From JADFQT01 sp965216025 (GTDB lineage: Bacteria > Chloroflexota > Dehalococcoidia > Lucifugimonadales > UBA3495), in contig CBDCEX010000015.1 of NCBI GenBank assembly GCA_965216025.1, forward strand, positions 372,001 through 436,000: a stretch of DNA of 64,000 nt, given 5' to 3'. A program made the translations under genes and the position numbers. The notes beneath the pieces were generated by a model, which saw only the letters and a list, made by a program, of their open reading frames with translations, was not told where the DNA came from and searched no databases. Of the stretch, positions 62,557 through 64,000 are shown piece by piece (within the stretch, counting starts at the first letter, position 1; each line of letters begins with the position of its first letter).

Positions 62557-64000
62557 CTATGCCAAAGGCCCGGCCTTCTCATAGGGACAGACGCCCCCGT
62601 GAGACCTACTGGACTTTCCATCGGGGCATGTCACGTTCTCCCAGATGACCCCGTTGGCAACCAAGGATGTCAGGTTGGCTCCAGTCAGATCAGCCCCTCT
62701 CAGGTTTACATTAACCAAAACCGCCTCGGTCAGGTCGGCATTGGTTAAGTCTGCCCCTGGTAGGTTGGCGCCCGTCAAGTTGCTTCGTACAAGAACCGCA
62801 CCAGACAGGCTGCTGCTGCCCAGCTCGGCATCGTTTAATTTGGCGCCAGTCAGGTTGGCCCAGTCCAAGTTGGCGCGGTTCAAATGAGCGCCGCTCAAGT
62901 TGGCACTTACAAGGTTGGCACCTCTCAAGTCCGCACCCGATAGGTCCACCTCTCTCAGCACAGCCTCGCGAAGACTGGAGCCAGTCAATTGGGCTCCTTT
63001 CAAATTGGCGCCAGCCAATTGTGCATCGTTAAAATTGGCAAATCTCAGGTCAGAAAAAGATATCTTTTGCCGCCTGACCGGCGATGTAGGACTACAAGTC
63101 CGTCCTATGTTCTCATCGCTATTGGTTCCATCGGGACAGGTTGTTTTGTCCCAAAGGCCGAGGCCATGCAATCGATCCCCTATATCAGCGCGGAACAGAT
63201 TCGCCTGGGTCAATATGGCTCTGCTCATGTTGGCGCCTCTTAAATCCGACCCCATGAGGAGGGCTCCCTTGAGGTTGCTGCCCTCGAACTCGGCGTTAAT
63301 CAAGTCGGCAAGAACCAGTTTGGTGCGGGACAAGTCGGCATTGCTCAGGTCAGCATTCGTCAGGTCGGCCTCAGTTAGGTCGGCGTCAGCCAGGTGGGCC
63401 TCACGCAGATCAGAATTAATCATAGACGCCCCCACCAGGTTTACCTTTGTTAGCACGGCGCTTTTCAGAGTGGCGCCACTGAGAAAGGCGTAACTTAGGT
63501 TCGCCTCACTTAAGTCCCCGCCGTCTAAGTTGGCATTCCGTAGATTTGCCTCGCTTAAGTCGACGCCCTTCAGGTCCGCCAGTCTTAGGTCGCAGTTTTG
63601 CAGGTTGGCCCTTGGTAGAAGGGTGCTGCAGTCTATCTTCGCCGCACCCTCGGGGCTACAGGTCCGGCTATTGGAGTCGCTGGTAGTTCCGTCCGGACAG
63701 ATGGTTTCGTCCCAAAGGATGTTGAACAAGACAGCTGAACTTAAATCGGTGCCGGTCAGGTCGGCATTGGTCAAGTCGGCTCCATACAATATGGTGTTAG
63801 TTAGAATGGCGGTGGTCAAGTCAGCTTCAGTGAGGTCGGCATTTCTCAGGTCAGCATTGGTTAGGTCGGCCTGGCTTAGGTTAGCCCGGCTTAGGTTGAT
63901 ACCCATTAGTTTGGCTTCGACCAAAACTGCATCGCTCAAGTTAGCCTGCTTCAAGTCTGTGATAAGATCAGTCTTGCTTAGATCAATCGCGACCAGCCAG
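62557..64000 (-). CDS. Pentapeptide-repeat protein, N-terminus outside window
   Basis: At least 480 residues of A(D/N)LxX repeats (for example LSRANLSQADLTNADLRNAD) should fold into a right-handed quadrilateral beta-helix. The helix is interrupted three times by a Cys module (LWDETICPDGTTSDSNSRTC; LWDKTTCPDGTNSDENIGRT; IWENVTCPDGKSSRSHGGVC), always W-x(2,3)-T-C-P-D-G then a second Cys. The frame is open to the right edge. Function unknown; no signal peptide can be judged. Confidence 0.85.
   Translation of the reverse strand, partial: WLVAIDLSKTDLITDLKQANLSDAVLVEAKLMGINLSRANLSQADLTNADLRNADLTEADLTTAILTNTILYGADLTNADLTGTDLSSAVLFNILWDETICPDGTTSDSNSRTCSPEGAAKIDCSTLLPRANLQNCDLRLADLKGVDLSEANLRNANLDGGDLSEANLSYAFLSGATLKSAVLTKVNLVGASMINSDLREAHLADADLTEADLTNADLSNADLSRTKLVLADLINAEFEGSNLKGALLMGSDLRGANMSRAILTQANLFRADIGDRLHGLGLWDKTTCPDGTNSDENIGRTCSPTSPVRRQKISFSDLRFANFNDAQLAGANLKGAQLTGSSLREAVLREVDLSGADLRGANLVSANLSGAHLNRANLDWANLTGAKLNDAELGSSSLSGAVLVRSNLTGANLPGADLTNADLTEAVLVNVNLRGADLTGANLTSLVANGVIWENVTCPDGKSSRSHGGVCPYEKAGPLA

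Overview
The window is 64 kb of GC-rich bacterial chromosome. Gene content (standalone GuaB3-type IMPDH paralogue, class III CoA transferases, luciferase-like monooxygenase, UMF1 permease, kinase-AAA-TPR protein, many IS families, CCA-encoding tRNA genes) suggests a Chloroflexota-like organism, perhaps Dehalococcoidia or SAR202. This is inference from protein style, not a database result.

Layout. 1-16.7 kb is a graveyard of mobile DNA: IS1380 (two types), IS630, IS701, ISAs1, IS21 istB scars, a 5' group II intron fragment, serine recombinase fragments and two kinds of MITE. A few genes survive between them: a Uma2 nuclease, a YbaY-like lipoprotein and a DUF433/DUF5615 toxin-antitoxin pair. 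The region ends at a 3' fragment of tRNA-Ser(GCT) (16634-16698), which looks like an attachment site bounding an island.

16.7-38.3 kb is ordinary chromosome: miaB-nadA, a DUF2007 protein, a Leu-Cys-Leu tRNA cluster, a methyltransferase, a DCC-family protein, an MBL hydrolase, a UMF1 permease, a CoA transferase and alcohol dehydrogenase pair, a standalone 5'-3' exonuclease, bleomycin hydrolase-type pepC, a cysteine desulfurase, a frameshifted LigB-type gene, guaB3, radA, clpC with a clear promoter, and an orphan 5S rRNA gene.

38.7-51.8 kb is a second mobile region. It begins at tRNA-Lys(TTT) with a decayed integrase, an excisionase-like gene and the start of a replication-type protein cut by an IS66 copy. 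It then holds a large serine/threonine kinase-AAA-TPR gene (48603 down to 42974) broken by an amber codon, a hairpin repeat carrying a stop, and a 1753-bp IS1380 element with a TTAG target duplication. Conceptual removal of the IS restores the frame exactly. A second IS66 copy and amidase and enoyl-CoA hydratase fragments follow.

51.9-64 kb is mostly metabolic: glutamate dehydrogenase, an NTF2-like protein, a lactonase-like beta-propeller, a second ISAs1 copy, acetyl-CoA synthetase, a second CoA transferase, DUF423, an IS5 element, dienelactone hydrolase, and a pentapeptide-repeat protein running off the right edge.

Main themes: (i) paired autonomous and non-autonomous elements with readable ends (IS701, ISAs1 and IS5 types); (ii) small palindromic repeats living in frame inside genes; (iii) two tRNA-anchored integration boundaries. 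I found no CRISPR array and no new defence or biosynthetic system that I could defend. The strongest candidates for follow-up are the decaying kinase-AAA-TPR locus and the MITE families.
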